In this document: positions 1-9,631 of the stretch, in pieces
How the letters are laid out: each line of letters starts with the position of its first letter
Numbering within the stretch: the stretch's first letter is position 1
DNA from: Scrofimicrobium sp. R131
GTDB lineage: Bacteria; Actinomycetota; Actinomycetes; Actinomycetales; Actinomycetaceae
Reading direction: 5' to 3'
Length of the DNA: 64,000 bases
Assembly: GCF_040256745.1 (NCBI RefSeq)
Contig: NZ_CP138335.1
Coordinates: forward strand, 1-64,000
Position numbers and translations under genes: made by a program
The notes under the pieces: model-generated
What the model was told of the DNA's origin: nothing
Seen by the model: only the letters and a program-made list of their open reading frames with translations
Database searches by the model: none

Positions 1-126
1 GCCACTCTGTCAGCATGATCGAACACGTTGGCATGCAATATCTAGGGCAGAGCGAGCAAGCAACTTTCGCTCCATTTCGCGTAACTGTTCTCGGTCTCGC
101 CTCTCCTCCTCAGGCGTGGCAGTGAA
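1..126. other. Unresolved stretch downstream of nrdF
   Basis: No gene is assigned here. One minus-strand frame (about 138 down to 10) stays open for 42 codons and reads as a charged, helix-like peptide rich in Glu and Arg, ending in a TGA at 10-12. However, its only start candidate is a TTG inside the nrdF terminator stem, with no usable ribosome binding site. It may be a decayed gene fragment or chance. Confidence 0.3.
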
Positions 127-175
127 AACACCAAACAAGCCCCCGACCCGCGAGAACTCACGGACCAGGGGCTTG
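127..175 (-). terminator. Intrinsic terminator of nrdF
   Basis: CAAGCCCC (136-143) pairs perfectly with GGGGCTTG (168-175). Between them CCGCGAG and CTCACGG can form a second inner stem. Read on the minus strand the hairpin is followed by a T-rich run (TTTGGTGTTTT). It lies 36 bases beyond the nrdF stop, so nrdF transcription probably ends here. Confidence 0.8.
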
Positions 176-210
176 CGCAGACTACTTGGGAACAGCTTTG
201 GGGGTGGGCG

Positions 211-1320
<1,110 letters not shown>

Positions 1321-1346
1321 TCATTTTCAATAGATTTGGAGCTGTT

Positions 1347-2681
1347 TTGTCTACCGACATTTCACCCGCCCTCACCCCCGAACTGATCGAGCGATGCCGC
1401 TCGGTTGTCGATTCCAACTCGGCCGCTCGCCTGTCGCGGAACGCGGTCACCCTCAGCGGGCTTGACGCGGTCAGCCTGGACCGGGCCAAGGCCACCACCC
1501 CAACTTCGATGTCGACCAAGCTCGACAAGTGGAAGGTGACCAACCAGAAGAAGTCCGGTCGCTGCTGGCTGTTTGCCGCGCTCAACCTCATGCGCGTCGA
1601 CGCGATGGAGAAGATGGGCCTGAAGGACTTCCAGCTGTCCCAGAACTACGCGGTCTTTTGGGAGAAGTTCGAGCGGTCCAACTATTTCCTGGAGGACCAG
1701 ATTTCCCTGGCCGAGGCGGGGGAACCGCTCGATTCCCGCCTAACTCAGTTCCTCCTCGCCGATGTCCTCAACGACGGGGGCCAGTGGGACATGCTGGTCG
1801 GCGTGTTTGAAAAGTACGGCGTTGTTCCGCAGGAAGCCATGCCGGAAACCGAGGCCAGCTCCAACACGGGCCGGATGAACTCGCAACTGCGGCTGCTGCT
1901 GCGCCGGGTGGCCCTGGAACTGCGGGAGCTGCCCACGGTTGAGGCGCGGCGTGAGCTGAAGGCCAAGACGATGGAAGAGGTTTACCAGATCCTGGTGATC
2001 AACCTGGGCGTGCCTCCGCGCGCGTTCGACTGGCAGTGGCGCGACCAGGACGGACAGTTCCACCGGGACGGCGAACTGACCCCGCTGGAGTTCAAAGCCA
2101 AGTACGTCTCGCTGGACCTGACCGAATACGTCTGCCTGGTGGATGATCCCCGGACCGCACACCCGAAGAACGCTCCCCTGACCGTGGACCACCTCGGCAA
2201 CGTCGTCGGTGGCCCCAGCGTCCTCTACCTGAATGTCGACATTTCCGTGATGAAAGAGCTGGCTGCCCGGTCTCTGCGCGACGGCCACCCGGTTTGGTTC
2301 GGCTGCGATGTCGGCCAGCAGTCCGAGCGGAAGGCCGGCCTGCTGGTGGCCGACCTGTACGACTACCAGGGCGTGCTGGGGGTTGACCTCACCACCACCA
2401 AGGAGCAGCGCGTGCTGATGGGCGAATCCCTGATGACTCACGCAATGGTCCTGACCGGGGTGGACGAGGTTGACGGTCAGCCGCGCCGCTGGCGCGTCGA
2501 GAACTCCTGGGGCGACGAGATTGGCGACCAGGGCTTCTTCACGATGGACGATCAGTGGTTCAGCGACTACGTCTTCGAAGTCGTGGTCAAGAAGGCCGAG
2601 TTGCCGGAGCAGCTCCGGGCCGCACTGACCCAGGAGCCGCTGGTTCTGCCCGCCTGGGATCCGATGGGCGCACTGGCCTAG
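1347..2681 (+). CDS. pepC: Aminopeptidase C / bleomycin hydrolase (peptidase family C1B)
   Basis: Cytosolic cysteine aminopeptidase that trims residues from the N terminus of peptides. The 444-residue length is normal for PepC. The papain-like catalytic set is complete: Gln67 and Cys73 in NQKKSGRCW, His365 in MTHAMV and Asn386 in RVENSWGD. There is no signal peptide. I prefer TTG at 1347, where GGAG lies five bases upstream and the N terminus (STDISPALTPE) matches the family start; an in-frame GTG at 1311 with GAGGAG is the alternative. The gene diverges from nrdF and converges on the hydrolase gene, from which it is separated by a bidirectional terminator. With the Opp importer further right it fits peptide use as a nutrient source. 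Confidence 0.93.
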   Translation: MSTDISPALTPELIERCRSVVDSNSAARLSRNAVTLSGLDAVSLDRAKATTPTSMSTKLDKWKVTNQKKSGRCWLFAALNLMRVDAMEKMGLKDFQLSQNYAVFWEKFERSNYFLEDQISLAEAGEPLDSRLTQFLLADVLNDGGQWDMLVGVFEKYGVVPQEAMPETEASSNTGRMNSQLRLLLRRVALELRELPTVEARRELKAKTMEEVYQILVINLGVPPRAFDWQWRDQDGQFHRDGELTPLEFKAKYVSLDLTEYVCLVDDPRTAHPKNAPLTVDHLGNVVGGPSVLYLNVDISVMKELAARSLRDGHPVWFGCDVGQQSERKAGLLVADLYDYQGVLGVDLTTTKEQRVLMGESLMTHAMVLTGVDEVDGQPRRWRVENSWGDEIGDQGFFTMDDQWFSDYVFEVVVKKAELPEQLRAALTQEPLVLPAWDPMGALA

Positions 2682-2694
2682 CCAAGACAGAGTA

Positions 2695-2726
2695 TTGGGG
2701 GCGCATCCAACCGGGTGCGCCCCCAA
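2695..2726. terminator. Bidirectional terminator between pepC and the hydrolase gene
   Basis: TTGGGGGCGCA (2695-2705) and TGCGCCCCCAA (2716-2726) form a perfect 11-bp stem with a 10-base loop between two convergent genes. Confidence 0.85.
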
Positions 2727-2745
2727 ACTTGTGTTCACCCGTCAG

Positions 2746-4014
2746 CTAGTGGTCAAACATGAGCGTCTTAAGTCGCGCGAAGACATCCCCGGCCCGCAGC
2801 CCGTCGTGCTGGAACTCGTTGGTCACCAGCGTGCGCGCCCCGAGCAGTGCCGCCGTTTCCAGGGAAAGCTCACGCGGAACGAACATGTCGTCGTAGTAGA
2901 CGGCCGCCGCGATCGGCACGTCAATCTGGCTCAGCACCGACTGGTCGTAAATTTGCGCCCAGTCAGTTTTTTCAGCCAGCAGGTCGACCGCGCCCAGGTA
3001 CGGAACCAGGCTCGGATCCTCCTCAAAGAAGGCGCGGAACATGTGCTCCCCGGTGAGATACCAGGGTTCGCTCTGGTCCAGCGGGTCGGCCTCCAGGTTG
3101 AACCCGGCGAACTCACCCGCCAGCCGCTCGGCTGCCCACCTGGTTCCAGCCGGAGAGGTGGGACCGTAGATGGCTTCCTGCAGCGCAGCGTAGAGCGGCC
3201 GTCCGGCGTGCGACACCTGAGCCCCAACGCCCGCCAGGAAACTCGGGGTCAGTCGCCGCTCGCCCCCACGCGAAACGAAGGGACCTTCCAGCAGGTAGTG
3301 CAGCAGATCGTAGGCCGTCTGGGTTCCCAGCGACATTCCCAGCATCCGCAGCCGGGTGGGGGTGAGCCGCTCCCCGGTGGGCAGGCGTTCTTCCACCTGT
3401 TCGAGGTGGCCAGCCACGGCCCGCAAGGTCGCCTCGTCCTGGGGGTAGTGGCGGAAATAGGCCCGGTTCCGGGCAGCTGTTGCCCGGTAGGTTAGCCGGT
3501 AGATCTCGTCGATTGACCCCAGCCCAGGCAGGCCCCCGGTGATGAACGAGCGCTCAATCGCCTCGGGGTGGGCGGACAGGTAGGCCAGGGTGAGGAACCC
3601 GCCGTAGGACTGACCCAGCGTCACCCACCGGTCGACCTCAAGGTGGGCTCGCAGCGCCTCCGCGTCGGCGATGATCTGATCCTGCAAGAACAGGCTCAGG
3701 TGGTCGGCCAGGGCCCGGTCTGAGGCCGGCAGGACCGCGTCCTGCGAGGACTGTCCAGTTCCGCGCTGGTCCAGCAACACCACCCGGTAGTCCGCCAGCG
3801 CCTCCCCGATCCAACCGGTGGCGAAGTCCCCCGGGCGGGGGCCGGCCCCTCCCGGACCGCCCTGCAGAAAGAGGAGCGGAGGGAGCTTTTCCCCACCCGG
3901 GCGCGTCACCTCGCGGGCGAACAGTTCGATCTGCTCCCCGTGGGGTTCACGGTGGCTGAGGGGGACGGTCAGACGGTGTTCGCGGACCTGGTGTCCGTGC
4001 TGTGTGTAGTTCAT
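2746..4014 (-). CDS. Alpha/beta hydrolase, proline iminopeptidase-like (family S33)
   Basis: Predicted cytosolic serine aminopeptidase or related hydrolase of 422 residues. It shows the S33 landmarks: the oxyanion strand GGPGG (about 52-56), DQRGTGQS (82-89), the nucleophile elbow GQSYGG with Ser136, the acid in YYDDMFVP and the histidine in NEFQHDG near the C terminus. This architecture is that of the proline iminopeptidase/tricorn-interacting-factor group, which releases N-terminal proline; true substrate specificity cannot be read from sequence. Its ATG overlaps the stop of the upstream MFS gene (ATGA), so the two are translationally coupled. No secretion signal is present. Confidence 0.88.
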   Translation of the reverse strand: MNYTQHGHQVREHRLTVPLSHREPHGEQIELFAREVTRPGGEKLPPLLFLQGGPGGAGPRPGDFATGWIGEALADYRVVLLDQRGTGQSSQDAVLPASDRALADHLSLFLQDQIIADAEALRAHLEVDRWVTLGQSYGGFLTLAYLSAHPEAIERSFITGGLPGLGSIDEIYRLTYRATAARNRAYFRHYPQDEATLRAVAGHLEQVEERLPTGERLTPTRLRMLGMSLGTQTAYDLLHYLLEGPFVSRGGERRLTPSFLAGVGAQVSHAGRPLYAALQEAIYGPTSPAGTRWAAERLAGEFAGFNLEADPLDQSEPWYLTGEHMFRAFFEEDPSLVPYLGAVDLLAEKTDWAQIYDQSVLSQIDVPIAAAVYYDDMFVPRELSLETAALLGARTLVTNEFQHDGLRAGDVFARLKTLMFDH

Positions 4015-5180
4015 GATTCCTTCTGCAGGGGTCGAGCTGAGGGAACAGCCAGCATGGCCAGAACCGAAACCAGGCTCACCAGGAGCAGTCCTCGCAGGAT
4101 CCCAAAATGATCACCCAGGAACCCGAGGACCGGCGGGCCGGCCAGGAAGGCCATATAGCCAATAGTAGCCACCACCGAGATTCGCATGGGGGCCCGCGCC
4201 GGGTCGTCTGCCGCCGCCGACATGCCGACCGGGAAGCCCAGGCTGGCTCCGACCCCCCAGATGGCGGCGCCAATGAAGGCCACCGTCGTGTTCCCAAAAA
4301 TGACTAGGACCGAGCCGGCGACGGCCGCCCCAAACATCAGGTAGAGCACCGGCAGGCGCCCGTAGCGATCCAGCAGCGCGGTGCCGGCAATTCGTCCGAT
4401 CGTCATCGCGGTCAGGAACACTGCCAGCGCCAGGACGCCGGTTGCCTTCTGGACCCCGTGCCCATCAACAAAGGCCACCGCCATCCAGTCGTTGGCGGTC
4501 CCCTCGGTGAAGGCCGCTGCCAGCACCATCACCCCAATCATCAGGGTGCGTGGTTCCAGCCAGGCCGAGCGGGCCGGCTCGGTGCCGGGTTCGGAGCTCT
4601 GGGCGAGCGGGGGCCGGGATGGCAGGAAGGCGGAGGTAGCCCACCAGGCACCTCCGGCCGCAATTAGGCAGACAACTAGGAGGTGCCAGAGGACGGGCAC
4701 TTTCAGGGCCACGATCGCTGCCCCCACCAGCGCCCCCAGCACCGTCCCGCCGCTGAACCCGGCGTGGAACCAGGGCATGATGGATTTTCCCTGGGCCTGC
4801 TCAACCTCGGTTCCTTCGAGGTTTTGGGCCACGTCCCAGACCCCGTTGCCAAAGCCCAGGAAGCACATTCCCGGCATCACCAGGAACATAGAGAGTTCAA
4901 CGTGAACCGCCAGGGCCGCCGCCACCAGCCCGATCGTGGCCAGGACAATGCCGATCCGCCCGGCCCGGCGAGCCCCAACCGCATCGGTGATCCGCCCCGC
5001 GAGGGGCAGGCCAATCAGGGCTCCCGCCGACGTTCCCAGCAGCATCACCCCCAGTTGGCCCGGCGTCAGCCCCAGAATCGACTTGACGTCGGGGAGCCGG
5101 GCCATCCAGGAGGCGAACATGAAGCCATTGCAGGCAAACATTAGGAGGGTGGCGTTTCGGGCGCGGGCAATACTGGTCAT
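4011..5180 (-). CDS. MFS transporter, 12 transmembrane segments
   Basis: 389-residue major facilitator superfamily protein. The N-terminal half carries the family loop GRITDAVGARRAGR between helices 2 and 3, and hydrophobic segments alternate along the whole length. The overall look (LPDVKSILGLTPGQLG near the start) resembles the YbjJ-type predicted transporters, whose substrates are unknown. It sits 39 bases downstream of the ABC permease gene on the same strand and overlaps the next gene by four bases. It is therefore probably in the operon controlled by the GntR regulator at 6733-7104, which would fit a role in efflux. Confidence 0.85.
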   Translation of the reverse strand: MTSIARARNATLLMFACNGFMFASWMARLPDVKSILGLTPGQLGVMLLGTSAGALIGLPLAGRITDAVGARRAGRIGIVLATIGLVAAALAVHVELSMFLVMPGMCFLGFGNGVWDVAQNLEGTEVEQAQGKSIMPWFHAGFSGGTVLGALVGAAIVALKVPVLWHLLVVCLIAAGGAWWATSAFLPSRPPLAQSSEPGTEPARSAWLEPRTLMIGVMVLAAAFTEGTANDWMAVAFVDGHGVQKATGVLALAVFLTAMTIGRIAGTALLDRYGRLPVLYLMFGAAVAGSVLVIFGNTTVAFIGAAIWGVGASLGFPVGMSAAADDPARAPMRISVVATIGYMAFLAGPPVLGFLGDHFGILRGLLLVSLVSVLAMLAVPSARPLQKES

Positions 5181-5219
5181 GGGATTCTTTCTGGAAGCGT
5201 TCCCACCCAGTCTATCGAG

Positions 5220-6044
5220 CTACCGGAGGGAAGTGTGCTTCTCCACCGCGTTGATGCCCCAAAGTGCCAAGCAGACGGTGACCACCAGATTGACCAGGTA
5301 CGAACCGAGTCCCACCAGGCTGGTGGAGTCGCCGTGCTCAATTGCCCGGAGCGTATCGTGCAGCATAGTCGTGAAGACAATCTGCCCGGCATCGGGACCG
5401 TAGATCACCAGGGAGATCGGGATCAGCGCCATCGCGGCCAAAGTCAGCACCTGCAGGACCACGTAGTAGATGATGCCGCCGATGATCGGGGCGCCAATTC
5501 CCAGGGAGTTGTACCGGCTCTGCGCCCCAATGGACAGGATCGCGGCTCCGTCAATGATCGTGACGATCATGCCAAAGACGACTGAAATCAGAATGAACCA
5601 CCAGACGGGGGCGGGCATCTCGGTCAGGATTTCGCGCCATACGTTGCCCGCGTCCGCCCAGGTGGCCCGCTGGCCCACCACCATTCCGGCCACCAGGATC
5701 AGGATGCTCAACCCGGTCAGCACCAGGGAGACCGCGGCGACAGCAAAGCCGTAGAGCACCTTTCCGATCGCCAGTTGGCGCCCGGGAATCGGCAGGGTGA
5801 ACGTGAAGTATCCGCGGCGTCCGTACATCGACTGCCAGTAGTTGTAGGCCAGGCCCAGCAGGGCTCCGGGAATAATCAGCGTGGCAGCCAGTACCCCGAG
5901 GACCATGAACAAGATCATCAGAATCGGGTTCCCGATCATCACCATCAGGGAGGACACCACGACGACCAGGAAGAGACTGCCCAGAATCACCGACAGCAGG
6001 CGACGCGAATCGAGGTAGTCCTGCTTAAACACTTTGCTGATCAT
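5220..6044 (-). CDS. ABC transporter permease (YtrC/ABC-2-like)
   Basis: 274-residue integral membrane protein with about six hydrophobic segments and a short cytoplasmic N terminus (ISKVFKQDYLDSRR). It lacks recognisable catalytic motifs. Its ATG overlaps the stop of the ATPase gene by four bases, and the set GntR-ATPase-permease is the standard arrangement of small ABC exporters under YtrA-type repressors in Gram-positive bacteria. The likely role is export of, or sensing and resistance to, a cell-wall-active or membrane-active compound. That role is inferred from context only. Confidence 0.85.
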   Translation of the reverse strand: MISKVFKQDYLDSRRLLSVILGSLFLVVVVSSLMVMIGNPILMILFMVLGVLAATLIIPGALLGLAYNYWQSMYGRRGYFTFTLPIPGRQLAIGKVLYGFAVAAVSLVLTGLSILILVAGMVVGQRATWADAGNVWREILTEMPAPVWWFILISVVFGMIVTIIDGAAILSIGAQSRYNSLGIGAPIIGGIIYYVVLQVLTLAAMALIPISLVIYGPDAGQIVFTTMLHDTLRAIEHGDSTSLVGLGSYLVNLVVTVCLALWGINAVEKHTSLR

Positions 6045-6736
6045 GCTTGGTACACCTTCCGGAACAGGGCATCGAGGCCCATCTGATACTGAGAGCGAAG
6101 CTCGTCCGCGTTGCCGGCCAGCAGGACCTGCCCGGCTCGCAAGAAGACCACCGAGTCGACAATCGGTTCGACGTCGTGAACCAGGTGGGTCGAAAGCAGC
6201 ATGAGCGACTGCGGCGCAAACTGGGTGATGATCCCCCGCATGATGATCTCGCGCGAGGCCGGGTCCACCCCGGAAATCGGCTCGTCCAGCAGGTAGACGT
6301 TGGCGTTTCGAGCCATCGTCAGGGAGATCTGCACCTTTTCCTGCATCCCCTTGGACATTTCCTTCAGCCGTTGCGTCGGAGCCAGGCCGAAGTACTCGAT
6401 CATCTGGTGGGCCCGCTCCTGGTCGAAGTCGGCGAAGAACCGGGCGTACTGGGCAATGGCCAGTTCAGGGGTCAAGTTCGGACGGAGGAACGACACGTCC
6501 GGCAGGTAGGAGACCATGGCTTTCGTTTCTGGTCCCGGTGTCTTCCCAGCGATCGTGACACTTCCCTGCCAGTCGGCCAGCAGTCCGGCCAAGATTTTCA
6601 ACAGGGTGGTCTTTCCCGCTCCGTTGTCTCCCATCAGACCGACCACCTGGCCGGCCTCCAAGTTCAAGGACAGGTCGTAAATTGCGGGTCGCGGTCCATA
6701 GAACTTGGTTAAGTTCCGCACTTCAATGAGGCTCAT
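6041..6736 (-). CDS. ABC transporter ATP-binding protein (exporter type)
   Basis: 231-residue nucleotide-binding domain. It has Walker A GDNGAGKTT (about 37-45), Walker B VYLLDEP, and the H-loop in LLSTHLVHD. The signature is a variant, MSKGMQEKV in place of LSGGQ, as is common in YtrB-type exporters. The start is ATG at 6736, which overlaps the TGA of the GntR gene and has AAGGAGGGGG just upstream; the longer frame reads through that ribosome binding site. It would power the permease encoded immediately downstream. Confidence 0.92.
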   Translation of the reverse strand: MSLIEVRNLTKFYGPRPAIYDLSLNLEAGQVVGLMGDNGAGKTTLLKILAGLLADWQGSVTIAGKTPGPETKAMVSYLPDVSFLRPNLTPELAIAQYARFFADFDQERAHQMIEYFGLAPTQRLKEMSKGMQEKVQISLTMARNANVYLLDEPISGVDPASREIIMRGIITQFAPQSLMLLSTHLVHDVEPIVDSVVFLRAGQVLLAGNADELRSQYQMGLDALFRKVYQA

Positions 6737-7104
6737 GCCCCCTCCTTGCTTTCCCATCGCTGCTCCACCAGGTTTAGCGCTTCAGCTAACTTCAATCCCA
6801 CGGCTCGAGCGGTTTCCACGTAGGCGGTGGCCGCATGTCCGGCCAGATGGGATCTGGTGGATCGGATCAGATTTTGGTCGTCGGCTACATAGCGTCCCGC
6901 GGTTCGCTCGGACAGGGTCAATCCCTCCCGGTCGAGCTCAGCGAGCGCCTTTTGAACGGTGTTGGGGTTGACCCCCAACTCGAGTGCCAGTTCGCGCACA
7001 CTCGGAATTCGGTTTCCGGGTTTCCACTGACCGCCGCCGATGCGCCGGTGGAACTCATCCACCAGCTGCGTCCACAACGGCCGGGCTTCATCAAAGTCCA
7101 CCAC
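6733..7104 (-). CDS. GntR-family repressor, YtrA subfamily
   Basis: 123-residue regulator with an N-terminal winged helix (IPSVRELALELGVNPNTVQKA region) and only a short C-terminal helical tail, which defines the YtrA subfamily. The start is one of two adjacent GTG codons (7104 or 7101) preceded by GGAGGAGG. It heads the operon whose next genes are an ABC ATPase and permease. A perfect inverted repeat overlapping its promoter (7122-7145) argues for autoregulation. YtrA-type proteins usually release DNA when the exported compound is present. Confidence 0.9.
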   Translation of the reverse strand: MVDFDEARPLWTQLVDEFHRRIGGGQWKPGNRIPSVRELALELGVNPNTVQKALAELDREGLTLSERTAGRYVADDQNLIRSTRSHLAGHAATAYVETARAVGLKLAEALNLVEQRWESKEGA

Positions 7105-7121
7105 AGCTCCTCCTCCATCTG

Positions 7122-7161
7122 ACTGTATTAGAACAGTAATACAGTTTTCGCCCCCGGTCAA
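7122..7161 (-). promoter_or_regulatory. Promoter and operator of the YtrA-type operon
   Basis: On the minus strand a -35 TTGACC (7156-7161) is followed 17 bases later by a -10 TACTGT. ACTGTATTA (7122-7130) and TAATACAGT (7137-7145) form a perfect 9-bp inverted repeat with a 6-base spacer, overlapping the spacer and -10. Binding there would block RNA polymerase, which is the expected arrangement for an autoregulated YtrA repressor. Confidence 0.75.
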
Positions 7162-7200
7162 CCGCGCTCTTACCCCCCACCGTCCAATCGGGTCAGTTTT

Positions 7201-7212
7201 CGAAACGTTTCG
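7201..7212. promoter_or_regulatory. 12-bp perfect palindrome upstream of an MFS gene
   Basis: CGAAACGTTTCG is a perfect palindrome with a central CG, the shape typical of LacI-family operators. It lies about 90 bases before the MFS start at 7305. A second inverted repeat, GGCAGGTT (7255-7262) and AACCTGCC (7283-7290), sits closer to the gene. No LacI gene is in the window, so the binding protein is unknown. Confidence 0.4.
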
Positions 7213-7304
7213 CAGTATCTCGCGGCAAACTGGATGTTTAAATGTGACGATTCAGGCAGGTTTGGGGGGCGAAAACCAGGTCAACCTGCCGATAAGCTGG
7301 GGTA

Positions 7305-8564
7305 ATGTTTGGTCGGTATCGCGAAATTCTCTCATTGCCTGGCGCCCTTAAGTTTTCGATCGCCGGTGTTTTCGCGCGCTTCCCGATGGCACTGGTTGGC
7401 ATCTCAATCATCCTGATGGTGAAGCAGCTCTACGGCAATTACGCTCTGGCCGGAGCGGTCTCCGCCGCCGGCGTGATCTCTTTTGCGGTTGGGGCACCCC
7501 TACTTTCCCGACTGGTCGACGCCCACGGGCAGGCTCGCATCATGGTGCCCTCCCTAATTATTTCGGGCATCTCCCTGTCGATCCTGACCGTGGCCGCCAT
7601 GAACCAGGCCGATCCGTGGATTCTTCTGGTCACCAGCGCCATCGGCGGGGCCACCTCCGGCTCAATGGGCGCCCTGGTTCGAGCCCGCTGGGCCTTCGTC
7701 ACCGACCGCCCCGGCCAGATTCAGGCCGCCTATTCTCTCGAAGCCGCTTTTGACGAGGTGGTCTTCGTGATCGGACCGGTTTTGGCCACCCTGATGGCCA
7801 CCTCGATCCACCCCACCGCCGGACTCTGGCTGGCCGTGCTCCTGGTCGTTTTCGGGGGCCTCTGGTTCCTGAGTCAACGCAAGACCGAGCCGCCGGTAAT
7901 CAAGCCCGACGCCCACGTCGGGGGTCGATCGGTCATGCTCAATCCCGCCATGATCGTCCTGGCCCTGACCTACGTCGGCGCCGGTGCCCTCTTTGGCGCC
8001 AACGACCTCGCGGTGGTGGCCTTCACCGAAGAACACGGGCAGCCCGGCCTAGCCGGCGTCCTGCTGGCAGTCTTCTCTTTCGGCTCCCTGATCGGTGCAC
8101 TGGTTTACGGCGCCCGCACCTGGCGCTGGCCCCTGTGGAAGCTGTTCGGAGTGGGCGTGTTTGTCCTCGGACTGGGCGTCTCCACCTTCGTCTTTGCCAA
8201 CTCACTGGTCATGCTCGCGATCATCATGGTGCTGACCGGCCTGGTGGTGGCCCCCACCATGACCAACGTGTCCACCGTGGTTCAGCGAATCATGCCCTCC
8301 TCGCGTCTGACCGAAGGGCTGGCCTGGATGTCAACCGCGATGAACATCGGCGTCTCGATCGGGGCCGGGGTGGCCGGACCGGTGGTGGACGTCCAGGGGG
8401 CCCACGGCGGCTTCGTCGTCGTGATTGGTTCCGCCTGGCTGATGGTGCTCGCGATGGCGCTCGGTTTGCGCACTTTGCGGCGCGAAACCGAAGAGTTGCC
8501 GCGGGCGATCGATACTGGCATCATGGCCGTTAAACCCACCCCGAATGTGAAAGTCGACCAGTGA
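7305..8564 (+). CDS. MFS transporter
   Basis: 419-residue major facilitator superfamily protein with about 12 hydrophobic segments and a charged C-terminal tail. The N-terminal half has the loop LSRLVDAHGQARI and a motif-C-like stretch in the region AAFDEVVFVIGP, features of drug/H+ antiporter-like members. It diverges from the GntR operon and is first of three overlapping genes: its TGA overlaps the GTG of the APP1-type phosphatase. Substrate unknown. Confidence 0.87.
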   Translation: MFGRYREILSLPGALKFSIAGVFARFPMALVGISIILMVKQLYGNYALAGAVSAAGVISFAVGAPLLSRLVDAHGQARIMVPSLIISGISLSILTVAAMNQADPWILLVTSAIGGATSGSMGALVRARWAFVTDRPGQIQAAYSLEAAFDEVVFVIGPVLATLMATSIHPTAGLWLAVLLVVFGGLWFLSQRKTEPPVIKPDAHVGGRSVMLNPAMIVLALTYVGAGALFGANDLAVVAFTEEHGQPGLAGVLLAVFSFGSLIGALVYGARTWRWPLWKLFGVGVFVLGLGVSTFVFANSLVMLAIIMVLTGLVVAPTMTNVSTVVQRIMPSSRLTEGLAWMSTAMNIGVSIGAGVAGPVVDVQGAHGGFVVVIGSAWLMVLAMALGLRTLRRETEELPRAIDTGIMAVKPTPNVKVDQ

Positions 8565-9631
8565 CCCTAACCTCAATGGCCCTGCGGACCATTGAGCAGT
8601 TAACCACCTGGAACGCCCAGCTGCTTGAGCTGGCCAACTGGCACCCAACCGTGGTCGCTTACGGGGGATACGGCAGTCAGAAGCGCGCCCGGGTCCAGGG
8701 TCGGGTCCTGATGGGCACCCGCTCCGACCAGCGCAACTGGCTCGGCGAAAAACGGGGTTGGCGGCAGTATTTTGACGCCCAGGTTCCCGGGCAGCCGGTG
8801 CTGGTTCGCCTGGGGGAGGCCCACACTGTGGCCGAGGCGGATCGCGGCGGGTACGTCGACGTGGTTCTGGAACGGCACGGGCTCACTCCCGGCTGGCACA
8901 CCGCGCAGATCCAGGTGCTGCACCGCCACGACCTGGCCGCGGGTCGATCGCCTGTGCGCGCGAGTCGCCCGGTGCTGGCACCGGTGCGGATCATCGGTCC
9001 GGACGAACAGTTCGGCGTGATCACCGACGTCGACGACACCATTATGGTGACGATGGTGCCGCAGCGGTTGCAGGCACTGCGCTACGTGCTGCTGGAGCAT
9101 TCCTCACAGCGCCGGGCCGTGCCCGGAATGGCGCCCTTCCTGCACGAGCTGTCGCAGGGCGCCCCGGTCATCTACCTGTCCAACGGGGCCTGGAACGTGG
9201 CTCCCACCCTGCGCCGGTTTCTGCACCGAGCCGGGTTCCCCTCGGGCTCGCTCCAGCTTCGACCGTGGGGGATCAGTCGGCAAGGCTTCCCACTCGGCGG
9301 CTTTGACAACAAGGTGGCCCAGTTCAAGCGAGTGGCCGAGATCCTGCCCCACCTGCACTGGGCACTGGTGGGTGACGACGGCGAACGCGACCCCCGGATC
9401 TACCAGCACCTGGCGCAAACCTACCCGGGAACGATCCGGGCGATCTTCCTGCGCACGCTGAAAGAGCACGAACACTTGGCGGTGCACGGAACGCTGCGCC
9501 CCATCGACCCCGATCTGCCCGAGACGCTGGGCGAAGTGCCCACCCGGCGCGGACGGGACGGCCACGAACTGCTCGCCCAACTGACCCCCGAGCTGCGACG
9601 AAAGATTCTAAGCTGGCCCTGTGAGGACTAG
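8561..9631 (+). CDS. APP1-type phosphatidate phosphatase domain protein (DUF2183)
   Basis: 356-residue protein. The N-terminal ~140 residues are a beta-rich region. The C-terminal half is a HAD-like phosphatase: motif I is DVDDT (Asp156, Asp158, Thr160), followed by the conserved serine in IYLSNGAW and the late acidic motif GDDGERD. In this family the yeast member App1 dephosphorylates phosphatidic acid; bacterial members are mostly uncharacterised, so the lipid substrate is an inference. The GTG start overlaps the MFS stop, and an ATG at 8576 is an alternative. Coupling to membrane transporters on both sides suggests a membrane-lipid or envelope context. Confidence 0.85.
   Translation: MTLTSMALRTIEQLTTWNAQLLELANWHPTVVAYGGYGSQKRARVQGRVLMGTRSDQRNWLGEKRGWRQYFDAQVPGQPVLVRLGEAHTVAEADRGGYVDVVLERHGLTPGWHTAQIQVLHRHDLAAGRSPVRASRPVLAPVRIIGPDEQFGVITDVDDTIMVTMVPQRLQALRYVLLEHSSQRRAVPGMAPFLHELSQGAPVIYLSNGAWNVAPTLRRFLHRAGFPSGSLQLRPWGISRQGFPLGGFDNKVAQFKRVAEILPHLHWALVGDDGERDPRIYQHLAQTYPGTIRAIFLRTLKEHEHLAVHGTLRPIDPDLPETLGEVPTRRGRDGHELLAQLTPELRRKILSWPCED

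Noticed and set aside
10-138. Small minus-strand gene downstream of nrdF
   Set aside because: The peptide looks plausible, but its only start is a TTG inside the terminator stem without a ribosome binding site.
1740-2738. Long open frame antisense to pepC
   Set aside because: It is a shadow of the GC-rich pepC gene; no family resemblance, and the plus-strand protein has a complete catalytic set.
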